From Aspidiotus rigidus (lineage: Eukaryota > Arthropoda > Insecta > Hemiptera > Diaspididae), in contig JAVHKY010000053.1 in the NCBI GenBank assembly GCA_035079385.1, positions 2,108,001-2,172,000 of the forward strand: a DNA stretch of 64,000 nt, written 5' to 3'. Numbering within the stretch: position 1 is the first letter of the stretch; every line of letters starts with the position of its first letter. A model generated the notes under the pieces. That model did not search any database, had not been told where the DNA came from, and saw nothing but the letters and a program-made list of their open reading frames with translations. The translations under genes were made by a program, and so were the position numbers. Shown here piece after piece: positions 54,099 to 64,000 of the stretch.

Positions 54099-56333
54099 TT
54101 AGAACGGTGCTTCCGAGAAAGAAAAAGTTCCACGGAACAACCCTGGCTTTGGTAAACTTTTTACGACCTTGCTGACTGGAACAAAATCAATGTCGTCAAC
54201 GTGGGGGTAGGTAAACGTAGTTGAGCTTCCCCGATGTGGTCTCAAATATTTGACCTGCAGACGGTTCGCAAAAATTTCAATAATTTGACCAACGAAGAAT
54301 CGCTCTTCAGTCACCTCCTTCTTGTTTTTCTTTTTAGACGGAATTTCGTACTCGTACCTCACTACAATGAACATCCCTATTTCCATCTGAAACAATAAAA
54401 ATTTTCATGATAAAAATGTGAAAGAAGGAAGGAACTACAGATATAGAAATAAACTCACTTCAGGGAGGGATAGTGGTTTAGGAATGTCTGGTTCTGTTGA
54501 CCTTTCATTTGACTCAAATCCTCCTGATGGACTAACCATTGTTTCTACATATTCGTCAAGATCAGGGTGTTCTTCTGTGTGTAGACCTTCATCTGATTCT
54601 GAGTTTACATCGCTGGATACTTCAGACACAGGATTTTTCTTCTTCCGTCCACGTTTCTTGGGGGGAGGGAGATTCTCGTTTTCAGCTGTAAAATCTTCCT
54701 CATATTCAACTTCATCTGATTCTGAGTTTACATCGCTGGATACTTCAGACACAGGATTTTTCTTCTTCCGTCCACGTTTCTTAGGAGGAGGGCGAGCTTC
54801 GTTTTTGTTTTGGTCTATAAAATCTTCCTCGCATACACTTTTTCCAGGTTGTGTACTGATCTTTCGTTTTCTTCCGCGGGGTTTGGGTGTTTTGATTTCA
54901 GCTGAAGCAACCGGATGATCACCATTATCACCAGCAGTAGAAGAAGTATTTACCGGCACCGGTGTTGACGAACTGGAATCAAAATGCATCTTCCGTAAAA
55001 ATTTCTCGAAATTTGATTCGAGAGCAACAGCTTCTAAATCAGAATTGTTGACTTCTTCACTGGAAAGTACGTGCTTCAATACTTTTTCTCTATCTAAAGG
55101 GAAAATTCCCGTTGCCTTGAAACCACTTTGAGCATTGATTTCACTCTTCTCAAATACTCGCTGATGCAATGACTTCAATAAAGAAGGAAACGACGATTTT
55201 GGAACGGTGCTCTCCCATTTGCCTGCACCTTTTTTCCATACATCTAGAATATTTGTCCACGCATATTTAAGCGGTCGGAAATAGCAGACGTCAAGAGGTT
55301 GGGTCAAATGAGTGGAGTTTGGCGGAAGAAATATAAAATGGATGTCACGTTCGAGACATAGCTTTACGGTTTGAAAAGATAAGTGGGACGCCAAATTATC
55401 TCCTATCAATATTTTTTTCCCGTCGAATTTACGAAAGTGTGGTATTACCACACTCTTCAACCAATCAAAGAAGCACATTGCATCAAACCAACCGGACAGA
55501 GTCCGGTTGTATCGAGTTCCTGACGGGCCATTTGTTGTCCAAGTGTCATACAAATGTTTCGCTCGATAAACTACGTATGGAGGCAAAACTGCCCCTGAGG
55601 CTGAGATTGCATACATTATCGATGTAGCCGACTTTGAACTGTTAACAATTCGTTCAGGGTGTTTCGATCCCCGTTTTGTGAGCTTTTTTTTACGACCTGG
55701 GTCGTCTGAGAGATTAGTCTCATCGTAATTCAGAATCAGTTCAGGGGGAACATCCTTCAGTTCCGTTTCTAGATTATCAAAAAAATCGTTGATGATTTCT
55801 CGAGAAACGCGAGCTCTACATCTTTTGATGTTTTCACACATACGAAAACTTATTTCTTTTCTATGCCGTTTCACAAAACTATACGCGAAGTCGACGCCTG
55901 GAAAATTATCTTTAAACTGTGGAACTTTCTTTCCTATGTCATCTAGATAAGAATGTATGATACAACGAAGTTCGAATAAGTCGATAGGATAACCCCATTT
56001 TGATGCAGTTATTATGCATCCAACTATAGCATTTTCTTCCGTCTCGGTTAAAGCTGTCTGACCTCCTTTTCGTTTGAGTGGAATGCCTTTCACTCGTTTC
56101 TTGCACGCTCGATATAGTACAGAGTAATTAATACCTGGAAATTGAATGGTTTTGAAAAACTGACCGTGGAATTTTGTACTTCTTCGTGAACATTATACAA
56201 TACCTCGTTCCTTTGCTACTTTTCTATATGATCTTTCTTTAAAGACGACCTCGTCAATAGCTTTATTTAACTCGTCTATCGGTGCGACGAGATGTCGTTT
56301 AGCTCTGGGATGTGGTTTATACATTCGCGGCAT
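54099..56333 (-). CDS. P2 DDE_1 (pogo-type) transposase, three exons, intact
   Basis: Exons 56333-56204, 56134-54459 and 54386-54099 with introns of 69 and 72 bp (GTATTG...TTCCAG and GTGAGT...TTTCAG) sum to 2,094 nt, 697 residues. N-terminus: psq-like HTH (DELNKAIDEVVFKERSYRKV, then NYSVLYRACKKRVKG). CENP-B-like HTH near residues 100-160. Core: LILNYDETNLSDDPG, ILIGDNLASHLS, STHLTQPLDVCYFRPLKYAW. A linker with three basic AT-hook-like motifs (PRGRKRK and KKRGRKKK twice). The C-terminal exon encodes a compact domain (MFIVVRYEYEI, QIIEIFANRLQVKYLRP). It would cut and insert the element at TA. Confidence 0.92.
54587..54830 (-). repeat. In-frame 123-bp tandem duplication in P2
   Basis: A 41-codon unit coding KKRGRKKKNPVSEVSSDV plus an acidic linker occurs twice with few changes (starts 54587 and 54710). 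It duplicates the AT-hook-like motif. Confidence 0.8.
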
Positions 56334-56989
56334 GATTAATCTGCAAGCAAAAGTTTGTTTCCATTCACCCTTAATTTCTATGACTTGTAGTTTTTTCACC
56401 AAAACTCAGTCGTATCAAAAAAACAGTCAGGTAATTCATACTTACATTCATTTATTAATTCGTAAGAATGTAACAGTTGTCCAATTTAAGAAGATCGAAT
56501 CAAATTACGAATAAATTATATCGAGTGTCGATAAAGTTAAGAGGACGCACATTTTCGAATCGTTATCAAGGGTAAAGTCACGCCGCTCTTTCACAACAAT
56601 CATAGAACCTAAACGTACCATAGATACAGCATTGCTATCGGTAGAGCACTCTGACGTGATTCCACCTATGTCCGTTGCGCGTTGTGTAGCAGTGTTGCTT
56701 ACCCCTCGACGCAAACGTAACTAGGAAGTTTTGTGTCTATTCACCCCAGTGTTTCTATTCACCCCAATTTACGGTATCTAAAAATCGATAACAATTTTAC
56801 TTAAAGTAAATAGTGATGAAGAAAAAAAGTAGGTCCGTAAAGAAAAGCACCACTAAGTTGTTTTGAAAAATTGAACCAAAGTTTTTTCTTACTATGTAAT
56901 AGAATAAACTTGGGTAATTCCAATTAATCATAAAATGATTTTAAAACTAATTCAGACTTAGATAATTAAGACTCAAAACTGACAAGAAT

Positions 56990-57450
56990 TGTTTTCTTAT
57001 TGAATAATACCCTCATATTTTATTTCTGACTGAGTAAAAAAATTTCTGCCTTGTCTTTCAGACGCTGGCTTTTTCAAAATTTCCATTATCTGATCACAAT
57101 CAATCTTCCATACATCTTTGATTTGAGGTTCTGCAAAACCTATCAAGTCATCTGAATTTTTGATAGGAATTTTCCTGAAAAAGTTGACTTCAATCTGATC
57201 TTTTTTTCAACCTACTTTCAATTCCACAACCTTCCCAACGTAGACTCTTCTTGTTTCTTTCTGCTTCTAATTCGGAATCTTCTCCATCTCTCTCAATCTC
57301 ATCAATTTTGATACTCTCATTCTCGGTTTCCGGAACAAATAAATTTTTTGATATGTGCACCGCTTTATAATTGATAGATTTTCTGGTCTGTCTGCGTCCT
57401 CCTTTTTTCATTTTGGGTGTAACGAACCTTTGATGAAATGCTAGCACCAC
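56990..57450 (-). pseudogene. C-terminal tail of a third pogo-type transposase (P3)
   Basis: Two broken pieces: KKGGRRQTRKSINYKAVHIS followed by an acidic linker (57420-57190), then after a shift IEVNFFRKIPIKNSDD, DVWKIDCDQIMEILKKP and GRNFFTQSE (57195-57000). The spacing of the last part matches the compact C-terminal domain of P2 (VKYLR, F-YP-DD, V-KSLPKP, RGTFSFS). Its core may be the piece at 63060-63840, separated by later insertions; that link is inference. Confidence 0.45.
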
Positions 57451-58251
57451 TGGTGTCTGCCTTGCTTGCTGCCACTGTTTGGAACCAATACCTGCACTTC
57501 ACTCAAAGTTGAAGATCCTATACTCCTGGGAGTCGAGGTTTCTACATTAGCTGAAGTGAATGGATCCTCATTATTCAATGATGACTCTCCTCCAACGGGT
57601 ACTGGTGGCATGGTAATTGGTTCATTTTCCGCGGCAGCTGGAGGAATGCTTTCCATTTTTATATCTGCAATCAGGATATTTTTGCGGATCCAGTGGCTCA
57701 CGTCGCGTTGGTTTTTTTTTATTCCAGGCTAGTTGTTGTTATTTTATCTGGTTTATCTTCCAAAAGTTTCAAATCATACTCCATAAGAGTTTTACATTTG
57801 TCTTTCGTGCTGGCGGTGATAGCAAGGCTCCCATAATTAGCTTTCTTTTAACTGGCGTCACAATTTTCGGAGTCTCAGATGGTGGTTAAATTATTGTGTC
57901 TTCAGTGGGTGGTGGTAGTTGGTTTACAGATGAGGGTATAGCTGGTGTTTTTGGTGCCCTCCTATAACTTTGGCCGCTTCCACTGCTGTTGAGGAGCTGG
58001 ATCTGCTGGGCGCAAGCATTGACATCTGGTTCCTGTCCCAAGCTTTTGAACTGTTCTTGTAGATCTTTAGGTAGCGAGAACGCTGTTACCGCAAGTAATC
58101 CATCAGCTTCCCAAAGTTGACTCTTCTCTTTCATAACTGTTGAGATTATAAATTCTATGCTTTTTATATCCAAGTTAATGAGACTGGTTAGGCGGTCTGA
58201 GGATGCCATATTTTGTTGGTTTAATACAACTGAAGACTTCTGTAGCAACAA
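57450..58251 (-). pseudogene. Unidentified degenerate coding sequence
   Basis: Consecutive frames with Pro/Ser-rich low-complexity text (VPVGGESSLNNEDPF; SSGSGQSYRRAPKTP) and one helical segment (SDRLTSLINLDIKSIEFIIS). A stop at 57886 and shifts near 57720 separate them. It could be a gag-like or transposon linker region; I cannot assign it. Confidence 0.25.
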
Positions 58252-58615
58252 TCTTTACACTGTGAAGTCCAATTTTATAATGAGTAGCAAGGAAAAGTTG
58301 TCTTATATATATTGTTTCTGTAAAATATTCTTTGTTCTCATTGGCTGGTTACACTTAAAAAAACAGCTTGTTGTTGCTCTGGATTGGTGGTTAATGTTGC
58401 CTGTAGTGTGTATATAATTCGGTGCTATTTACATGTTGATTTAGTTTATATTTTATTCTCAGATGATGAGCTGCTGGATTCTCTCAATGTTCTGAACTTC
58501 TTCAAGTGCTCAGCTGCATGAGTTATATTTTCAGTGTTCCTTTGAGAAGTTTTCAATTTTATATCTGTCGCTTGGGTTGAGTTTGGTCTTGGTGGTTGGG
58601 TTGGTGTTTGGAATG

Positions 58616-60225
58616 TAGTGGTGGGAAGTATTGATACTACTCAATACTTTCAGCTAAAGTATTGATAGTATCAAATACTTCAGTGGTATTGATACCAAAA
58701 TTTTAAAATTCTTACGTTTTTCATCCATGTTCTTGTTTTCTCTCATCAAGATTAAATATGCAAATTTCTAAAGCGAGTCATCTAGATCTACTTTCTTCAC
58801 ATTTTACTTCGACATTCTGAATGTTTTCCATTATATTTTCCAATAATAAAATTCTTGTGAACATCTTTGGAACGCTAAAAAAAATACGAGTGTAGGAATA
58901 TAAAGCACACTTCAGTTGAATGAGTAGAGAGTGATTTGAGATTCAAGTTTGAAATATGTCTTTATCCGGCAAACCATTCAAATTTCTTCATGAGCTAATG
59001 AGTTATACTACTTGGAAAAATATGAATACAACATCGCAAAGCGGAAGAACAGAAAAAAAACACGAACACTAAAAATAGAATCAGTGAAACAAACAATAAA
59101 GAAGTTACAAAAAGAGAACCCCTCATGAAAAAAGAACCGGTACAATTAAAGGTCAGTAATAATGAGAAAATGGCACTTGGAAATGCTACAAATATAACTT
59201 AACAAAATAACAAGTAATCAAATTTTCTCAAATTTCTCCAACCTATAGCACACAAGGTCTAGCACATACTTCACATTTTGTAGTACAGTCTAAGATACTA
59301 TCAATGGTTACAGATGGTTCACTAGCTCGGCAATGGCACGCAACCAGCAACAAAGTCTGTTCTTCAATTTTCCTCCTGCAGTTGAAACATTTACACCAAC
59401 AGGATATCAAGGAATACCACGTTTTTAGGTACCAAGCACAATTGCAGGTGGTTTCTTCTTTCAATGCCGGATACAAATTGAATTTAATTCCCTGCTGCAT
59501 GCAGGATGCAATAATGCTACAGAAAAAAGGATACATTATGAATCCTCTTAATGAATAATAATAATAATAATTAACTGACTTACTCGACTGCTTCCGGGTC
59601 GATGAAGAGTATTAATCTATACTTTTCCCGGCTTCTTCTCTTGTTTAGAAGTGCATATTATGGACTATTAGAACAGTATGCAATTTCCATTTTTTCAAAC
59701 TCGACCTCATTATTGAAATCGGCGTGAACAGACTTAACTAGAAGTACAGACTATATTTTTCAATCTCATGCCAGAAAGCAGAAGCAGAAACAAGAATAAT
59801 CACTGCAGTCAGTATAGTAAAACAAGACAATAGAATGGACTGGACGGCGTTTGCATATTGCACACACATATAATATACAAATTTGCGGCAATCAAGCCAG
59901 TGAACTCAATTTGCTTGTCATACAACCAAATTGAGTTCACTGAATGAAGCAGACAAGCACAATCATGTCATAGTCCTTAATTCACTTTTTCTTTTTGAGT
60001 TTTTGAGGTTTCAGACGTTGTCAGCTCCAGTTATAATTCACTTATCATCAATCTGGAGAAAAGAGTATCTTTCACACAACAAAAGATTCTTCATTTTGTC
60101 GATTTATTATAAAGACGACGATTTTTGGACTTTTGGTATCAATACCAAGGATGAAGTATCAATACTTCCAATACCATGGAAGTATCAATAGTATCGATAC
60201 TCGTATCAATATTTCCCCACCACTA
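58616..60225. mobile_element. Non-autonomous hAT element (1,610 bp)
   Basis: A perfect 8-bp duplication TTGGAATG flanks it (58608-58615 and 60226-60233). The ends are inverted (TAGTGGTGGG... at the left, ...CCCACCACTA at the right), and both are followed by repeated AGTATTGATAC motifs. No hAT transposase is inside. The central part carries a Cys-rich ORF (59243-59536). Confidence 0.88.
59243..59536 (-). CDS. Cysteine-rich small ORF inside the hAT element
   Basis: The 97-codon frame contains 15 cysteines in paired or near-paired arrangement (CNCAW, CWCKCFNCRRK, ACHCR, CTTKCEVCARPC), suggesting zinc-binding clusters. No known family was recognised. It lies centrally between the TIRs and may be a captured exon or part of a lost element gene. 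The start is uncertain. Confidence 0.3.
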   Translation of the reverse strand: MYPFFCSIIASCMQQGIKFNLYPALKEETTCNCAWYLKTWYSLISCWCKCFNCRRKIEEQTLLLVACHCRASEPSVTIDSILDCTTKCEVCARPCVL

Positions 60226-60659
60226 TTGGAATGGTAACAGTGTCATCAACGTGAAATTCTCTGGCTTTGCTTTTACCCTGTATCCTCAGAATCATTTCCT
60301 CCTTGTAATGGATTTCCCATCAGACTGAATAAAATATATCTTTTTCAACTCACGATAAACGGTTTCTTTATTTCCAGATTCAATATTCTATTTTTCTTAC
60401 AAAAACAAAGAAAAACGATCCAAAAACCCCCAAAACAAAAAGAACAGACCGGGACCGAATTGGTCCCAAACAATTCACTTAATTATTTTCTACACTCCTG
60501 TTTCCTTTTATTTTTCTCATATGCATTTTCTCTTCTTGAATTGCAATTCTGTTGAAATTCTTTTTCACACTCTGTTTGGTCCTTTCCTGTTTCTTGACTT
60601 TGGTTGTTGTCAATTTCATGTGCAATAAAGGCGCTAGCTGGTATCCTCGGTCGTTATCC

Positions 60660-61300
60660 AAAGAAGAGTCGGTTCAGACAAATGTGGCTGTAGTTTTGGA
60701 GTTAGAATGATCACGGTCACAAAAATTATCATCAGGCGGAGAACGTTTTGAAGTGGTTGATTCAGTGTTGTTGTTGTAGCGTTTACAACTGTTATCATCA
60801 CGAGAAAAACGACCATCCCGCCCACATCCACGGTTACTCCTTTGATTGCCTCCATCAAAATTACAATAGTTATGTTCAGGACTATAATCACAATTAAGAA
60901 AATTGTCACAATTGTAGTGGTTATTGTTATACAATTCATGATGACAAACAAAAGGAACAATGCTCATATTCTTTGTTATACGGATTTTTTGAAAGATCAA
61001 CTTGTAAAAATTTATGTTTGACATATTCCAGAGTAAGTACATCCTTTGGCGAGATAGTCACAGTATGATAGTAGGTAAACAAGGGGCAGCGCGAGTCTTT
61101 AATTCCAGCTATTTTTGGAGAAATATGGCTCTTAGGTAAGCGTCGTCAAAAGTCGTACCACGCTCAGCGTCCTTGTTCACCATATTTTCAAATTCAGTCA
61201 CATAACGGGTTTGACTATATCCCGGTGTATAATGTAGACGATCCTGTTCAATTCCACAGAGTCTTGCACCTTGTTGGATCCATAAAGTTTTCTTTTTATC
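60660..61300 (-). pseudogene. Copia-type Gag relic
   Basis: Segments in one approximate order: QQGARLCGIEQDRLHYTPGY, RYVTEFENMVNKDAERG, DDAYLRAIFLQK (61300-61110), then in another frame IKDSRCPLFTYYHTV and LEYVKHKFLQVDLSKNP (61100-60980), followed by an Asn/Arg-rich low-complexity part (60950-60660). The helix order resembles copia gag up to the nucleic-acid-binding tail. Multiple breaks; no LTR or pol. Confidence 0.45.
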
Positions 61301-61603
61301 TTTAGAACTAACTTGCGAGAGTTTGAAGAATTCTTCTATTTCAATCCAGTCTTCACGCTGTCCACCAAATCCTCCAAGCCCCAAATGATCGAATATACAT
61401 TTACAATTTGTTTTAGTGGGTCTGCTGAGCCCCAATTCACGTACTTTTAGTGATAAGATATCCTCTTCTCTTTCCTAGATTTCAAGAAGTTTCTTCATGA
61501 CACCTAAGCAAACCAAATGAAGATAATCCAACACAACGCATTGTATTACATTAAAACCTGGAATTCTGAGCAGTATTGTTTGATGTTTTATATATTCTTT
61601 GAC
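61285..61603 (-). repeat. Segmental direct repeat, copy 1 (about 315 bp)
   Basis: Nearly identical to 62050-62372 (scattered substitutions only). It encodes the Tnp2-like RIPGFNVIQCVVLDYLHLVC stretch and the unexplained GLSRPTKTNCK...GLGGFGGQREDW stretch, so the unit was copied after these two had been joined. Confidence 0.8.
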
Positions 61604-62049
61604 AGTGGATCTCTGATTCCATCTAGCCGTTGGATGAAGGACGTCATTAGGTAAAGATTAGGGTGCGATATTTTGTATGTTTCAAACCTTTGTATCATTT
61701 TGTTGAAGTCATGCACAAATCTAGCTTGGTTCTGTCCAACTTGAAATGACAGACGAATTCACTTATAATGGAGATTGATCATATCTCTTAGTTTACCATT
61801 CACATGATTTTTGCGTAGTACCTCCATTGCTTTGAAGGCTGTTTTGACCATTCCCATGGTAAGGAGAACATTTTTATGTATAGATGCTCATATGAACTGG
61901 AGTGTTTATGCATCTAATGCCGCTCTTCTCAATTCCGACAATTTCACCTTTGTTTTTGCAAGGTTTTCTGTGCAAAAACTATCGCGTTTGTTGTTACTCT
62001 GCATCTGTGAATACTGCTCATAATTTTCATTGTTGTAAAAAATTTTGGA

Positions 62050-62372
62050 GCCCAATTGCTTCTTATCTTTAGAATTAACTTGCGGGAGTTTGAAGAATTC
62101 TTCTATTTCAAACCAGTCTTCACGCTGTCCACCAAATCCTCCAAGACCCAAATGATCGAATATATATTTACAATTTGTTTTAGTGGGTCTGCTGAGCCCC
62201 AATTCACGTACTTTTGGTGATAAGATATCCTCTTCTCTTTCCTAGATTTCAAGAAGTTTCTTCAGGACACCTAAGCAAACCAAATAAAGTTAATCCAACA
62301 CAACGCATTGTATTACATTAAAACCTGGAATTCTGAGCAGTATTGTTCGATGTTTTATATATTCTTTGTCCG
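62050..62372 (-). repeat. Segmental direct repeat, copy 2
   Basis: Partner of 61285-61603, offset about 770 bp. This copy keeps its upstream context (the Tnp2-like relic to 63040), suggesting it is the original and copy 1 the duplicate. Confidence 0.8.
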
Positions 62373-63040
62373 CAAAAAATGTTCCTGCGGCATCATGCTC
62401 TTCATCCGAGCAATAATCAAAATCATCAGGTGCAATTTCTTCTTCGCCATCATCATCCCAACATCCTCCAGAAGTACACCCGGGATCACATTCAGGGACG
62501 TCACAGGTTCCAAAAGATTCAGCTCGCACTTCCCCTACAGTCCTCCTTGCAGCATCCAAATCCAAGAAAGCAGAAGCTCTTCTATTGGATTCCTGCTGGA
62601 CTTTTGTGGATGCATAGACACATCTTTTGACCAAAGTACTTCTAACATGGCATCATTGACATGGTTTTTTTGCTCTGTGATTTTTCACCCCCAGAATATA
62701 CTAGCGGGCCACAGCATCCATTACAATCTTATCTAGTCAAAATTGATATGTTTTCTGTTTCACTCAAATTCCATCTCTCTGCAAACAAATGATTTCATCA
62801 ACTACAGGACGTATGTATTCATTACTGCATTTTGGTTTTTCTTCACCAAAATAAAAACCAAGAATGAATACATTTTTATCATCTGTAACACCAAGTATGG
62901 GCCATAAACCATTTTTACTGCAGCGAAAAAGTGACCTTTATCAATATTCATATTTAAATTGATAGTAGTTTTTTTAGGGTCTTTCACGCATTGTAGTATC
63001 TCATCTTTACAGTTCCTCAAAAGCTGAGGATAAGGTGAAT
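62290..63040 (-). pseudogene. Tnp2-like transposase-domain relic
   Basis: In minus order, conceptual reading gives KNGLWPILGVTDDKNVFILG, then FYFGEEKP and VVDEIICLQRDGI (62935-62790); after a stop HRAKKPCQ, then TKVQQESNRRASAFLDLDAA (62600), an acidic Cys-containing insert (CDVPECDPGCTSGGC), and LLRIPGFNVIQCVVLDYL with LVCLGV (62340-62270). The WPIL-GV...F-GFY-G--KP and LDYxHLVCLGVxxKLL blocks in this order are the pattern of Tnp2/CACTA-like transposase-domain proteins common in insects. At least three breaks; a fossil. Confidence 0.55.
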
Positions 63041-63059
63041 TCGGCTAACTGGGCCATAA

Positions 63060-63840
63060 TTTTACAACATTCAAAAGTTACTTTTAGATTAAGGACTCGT
63101 AGCTGGCTGTGGTACTACATTATGATGGCAGATAGAGTCTTCCATCACATTTTTCCCCGTAAGTATTATTAGGAGAGGTAGACGAACACCAGCAGCTGAC
63201 GACCCAACGAGAACTGATGTATTTTCGCGACCACAAGATGATATAGTGCGAGTACAGGGCTGACCAATGGCTCCAACAACTTTTGTTTTTGACGGTCCAT
63301 GTTGAAGATGAGACGAGGCTTTCCGTGGAAATCATATTCATTAAATATTTCTTCCAATTGGTCAAAATAAGGATGGATAACAAAAGGAGACTCTTGCTTT
63401 CTTCTAGCGAATTCCACTCCTTGCGGTTTTTTGATAGACAAATTTTGACGTTTACAAAAGCCAATAAACCATTCAGCGCCTGGGCGATTATCTTTAAAAC
63501 GAGTACTGATTTTGTTCATTGTCACAAACCTCTGTACTAAGTCCAGTACTTCATCTCTACTGAGTCCATTCCCATGCTTCTCAAGCACCCGTAGACAATT
63601 GGCCAACTGTTCTTCATACTTCATTGGCAGAGCTAATTTACCGCCTCCACCATGGACACCGTCGAACACGATGTCTTTCTGTCCTCTTGTGCCCTGCACA
63701 TAATGACGTAGTGTCGTTCTTGGAATGTTATATACCATGGCCGCATTTCTGATACTGCGATTATTGTTTCTAATATCCTGAAGGGCATTTTCTACATCGT
63801 CTTGTGAATAAGATAATCCTGACGTACGTTCGTGACATGA
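63060..63840 (-). pseudogene. Pogo-type transposase P3, N-terminal half
   Basis: HTH psq-like start (QDDVENALQDIRNNNRSIRN, AAMVYNIPRTTLRHYVQG), then a CENP-B-like region (KYEEQLANCLRVLEKHGNGL, MNKISTRFKDNRPGAEWFIG, FCKRQNLSIKKPQ), FDQLEEIFNEYDF and the first catalytic block RLIFNMD. After a frameshift near 63300 another frame continues VVGAIGQPCTRTISSCGREN, then LVGSSAAGVRLPLLILTGKN to a stop near 63090. The remainder of the core is missing. It probably belongs with the tail at 56990-57450. Confidence 0.65.
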
Positions 63841-64000
63841 TCTGAATAAAGGAAATATTGTATCGAGCTTGCTGTGAACTTGTTACTTAAATTTAACTCA
63901 GTGAGTTACGAAAGTAATTCAGCTGACATACGACGCAAGGAAAGAAAAGACTTCTCTCTTAAATTCAAAGCTCTTCCATCCACGAAAAATGATCCAATCT
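63841..64000. other. Right window edge, unassigned
   Basis: Short AT-rich sequence beyond the P3 start. Any P3 right TIR would lie outside the window. Confidence 0.4.

Larger units (their letters stand above)
53075..56774 (-). mobile_element. Pogo-type element P2, apparently intact (3.7 kb)
   Basis: TA flanks both ends (53073-53074 and 56775-56776). The first 25 bases of each end are perfect inverted repeats (CCGTAAATTGGGGTG...). Copies of GGGGTGAATAGA-like motif recur inside the left end (53210-53345) and twice at the right end, as expected for transposase sites. The gene inside is open across three exons. This is one of the few elements in the window with nothing visibly broken. Confidence 0.93.

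Overview
The window looks like a piece of AT-rich arthropod, most likely insect, nuclear DNA made almost entirely of transposable elements in several nesting layers. The basis is spliceosomal introns of about 70 bp in transposase genes, metazoan-type element families, a primer-binding site matching the 3' end of metazoan initiator tRNA-Met, and no operon-like organisation. I found no convincing cellular host gene, tRNA, rRNA or CRISPR array. The species cannot be named from the sequence.

Layout, left to right. 0-7.4 kb: a hAT MITE (136-480), a broken P-element-like transposase, and a 5.7-kb hAT element (1724-7429) with a five-exon transposase gene that carries one frameshift. 7.4-9.5 kb: fragments of another hAT, a Crypton-like tyrosine recombinase exon, an isolated LTR end with PBS, and a copia integrase scrap. 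9.5-18.3 kb: a PIF/Harbinger element (9516-18262). Its two genes, transposase (+) and Myb/SANT-like protein (-), both splice in frame, although a Ty3/gypsy gag-pol unit of about 4 kb lies inside the third intron of the Myb gene. 18.3-28.2 kb: decayed copia gag/pol pieces, minisatellites, a chimeric pogo-type transposase tail and a 159-bp piggyBac-like MITE.

28.2-36 kb: two convergent genes, a small coiled-coil ORF (+) and a DUF7869-like gene (-). The first is split by an intact 4.4-kb Ty1/copia element with identical 133-bp LTRs and a 5-bp target duplication. 36.8-42.8 kb: an older copia element (147-bp LTRs, 4 differences, several coding breaks). 43.6-48.4 kb: a pogo/Tc1-mariner-type element (P1) interrupted by a 2,009-bp Helitron (44184-46192) that carries a Ulp1-like cysteine protease and only the C-terminal end of a helicase. 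48.4-53 kb: relics, including a second DUF7869-like N-terminal piece and a transposase C-terminal fragment. 53.1-56.8 kb: an apparently intact pogo-type element (P2) with TA target duplication, perfect inverted ends and a three-exon gene. 57-64 kb: a third, dismembered pogo relic, a non-autonomous hAT (58616-60225, 8-bp duplication), a Tnp2-like relic with a roughly 315-bp segmental duplication, and copia gag remains.

Relative ages can be read from nesting and LTR divergence. P1 predates its Helitron, Harbinger predates the gypsy unit, the coiled-coil gene predates the very young copia at 28.6-33.0 kb, and the copia at 36.8-42.8 kb is older than that one. Candidates for current or recent activity are P2, Harbinger and the 28.6-33.0 kb copia. 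The least classical components are the Ulp1-bearing Helitron and the convergent coiled-coil/DUF7869-like pair.
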